Shown: piece by piece, positions 9,347-9,529 of the stretch
Layout of the letters: each line of letters begins with the position of its first letter
How positions within the stretch are numbered: position 1 is the stretch's first letter
DNA from: Bacillota bacterium
Lineage (GTDB): Bacteria; Bacillota; Bacilli; Alicyclobacillales; SLC66
Assembly (NCBI GenBank): GCA_021821225.1
Contig: JAKACR010000096.1
Location: 1-9,529 of the forward strand
Direction of reading: 5' to 3'
Length of the DNA: 9,529 nucleotides
Notes under the pieces: generated by a model
Told to the model about the DNA's origin: nothing
Database searches by the model: none
What the model saw: only the letters and a program-made list of their open reading frames with translations
Translations under genes and position numbers: made by a program

Positions 9347-9375
9347 TTGCGCATTCTGGCCTGCGCGTGCATAAT
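9347..9375 (+). promoter_or_regulatory. Likely mecA promoter
   Basis: TTGCGC at 9347-9352 and CATAAT at 9370-9375 are separated by exactly 17 bases. The -10 matches five of six consensus bases and the -35 three of six. Transcription would start near 9382, giving a leader of about 83 nucleotides before the mecA ATG. Confidence 0.45.
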
Positions 9376-9464
9376 GTGCGGTAAGCCGGACATTTGATCT
9401 TGATGGGTCCAGGTTCCGACATGAGTGGAGGTCCGCGCTTCCTCTTCGAAAGGATGGGATCCAA

Positions 9465-9529
9465 ATGCGCGTGGATAAGATCTCCAACAACAAAGTTCGG
9501 ATCTTCATCAGTTATGAGGATTTGGCGGC
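9465..9529 (+). CDS. mecA: MecA adaptor protein, N-terminal start only
   Basis: Only the first 21 codons are present. They read MRVDKISNNKVRIFISYEDL followed by Ala, matching the opening of MecA/YpbH proteins (I-N-x-x-x-V-x-F-x-x-S-Y-x-D-L/I). MecA delivers substrates such as ComK to the ClpC-ClpP protease in Bacilli; its N-terminal domain is the part that recognises substrates. AAAGGA at 9449-9454 lies ten bases before the ATG. The call rests on a short stretch, and the paralogue YpbH is an alternative. The rest of the gene is outside the window. Confidence 0.72.
   Translation, partial: MRVDKISNNKVRIFISYEDLA

Overview
The window looks like chromosomal DNA of a GC-rich Firmicute of the order Bacillales. 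An Alicyclobacillaceae-like origin is my guess, not something the sequence proves. The reasons are a clear CcpA catabolite regulator, the start of a MecA adaptor gene, a YdcK-type SprT-like protein, strong AGGAGG-like ribosome binding sites, and frequent GTG starts with GC-rich third codon positions. I see no rRNA, tRNA, CRISPR array, insertion sequence or phage gene.

Left part (1-2640). The window opens inside a glutamate synthase large subunit gene, of which only the C-terminal part is present. It is followed by a secreted NlpC/P60 cell-wall peptidase with an unusual arginine-rich middle region. Convergent to the peptidase, and overlapping its 3' end by 70 bp, is an unrecognised 135-residue protein on the minus strand. 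This small gene has a good sigma-A-like promoter and a strong GC-rich hairpin in its predicted leader. The hairpin and the promoter position argue for a GTG start well inside the longest reading frame.

Middle part (2640-5027). A divergent intergenic region carries a perfect 11-bp inverted repeat just upstream of a class I SAM-dependent methyltransferase. Next comes folE (GTP cyclohydrolase I), preceded by a perfect TATAAT box. A COG1768-type metallophosphoesterase is convergent to folE and only 13 bp away. Its best-supported start codon is ATT, with a Shine-Dalgarno sequence and an extended -10 promoter immediately upstream.

Right part (5028-9529). Five genes lie in one direction with little or no space between them: a SprT-like zinc protein, two small helical proteins that look like diverged copies of each other, a UvrD/PcrA-type helicase with a C-terminal Tudor-like domain, and ccpA. 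The small proteins, helicase and ccpA are joined by TGATG or ATGA stop/start overlaps, which suggests translational coupling. After a 222-bp gap with a 9-bp inverted repeat and a promoter, mecA begins and runs off the end of the window.

Most genes are housekeeping. The least explained parts are the 135-residue minus-strand protein with its structured leader, the paired small helical proteins in the helicase-ccpA operon, and the apparent ATT start. I do not see convincing evidence for a wholly new multi-gene system.
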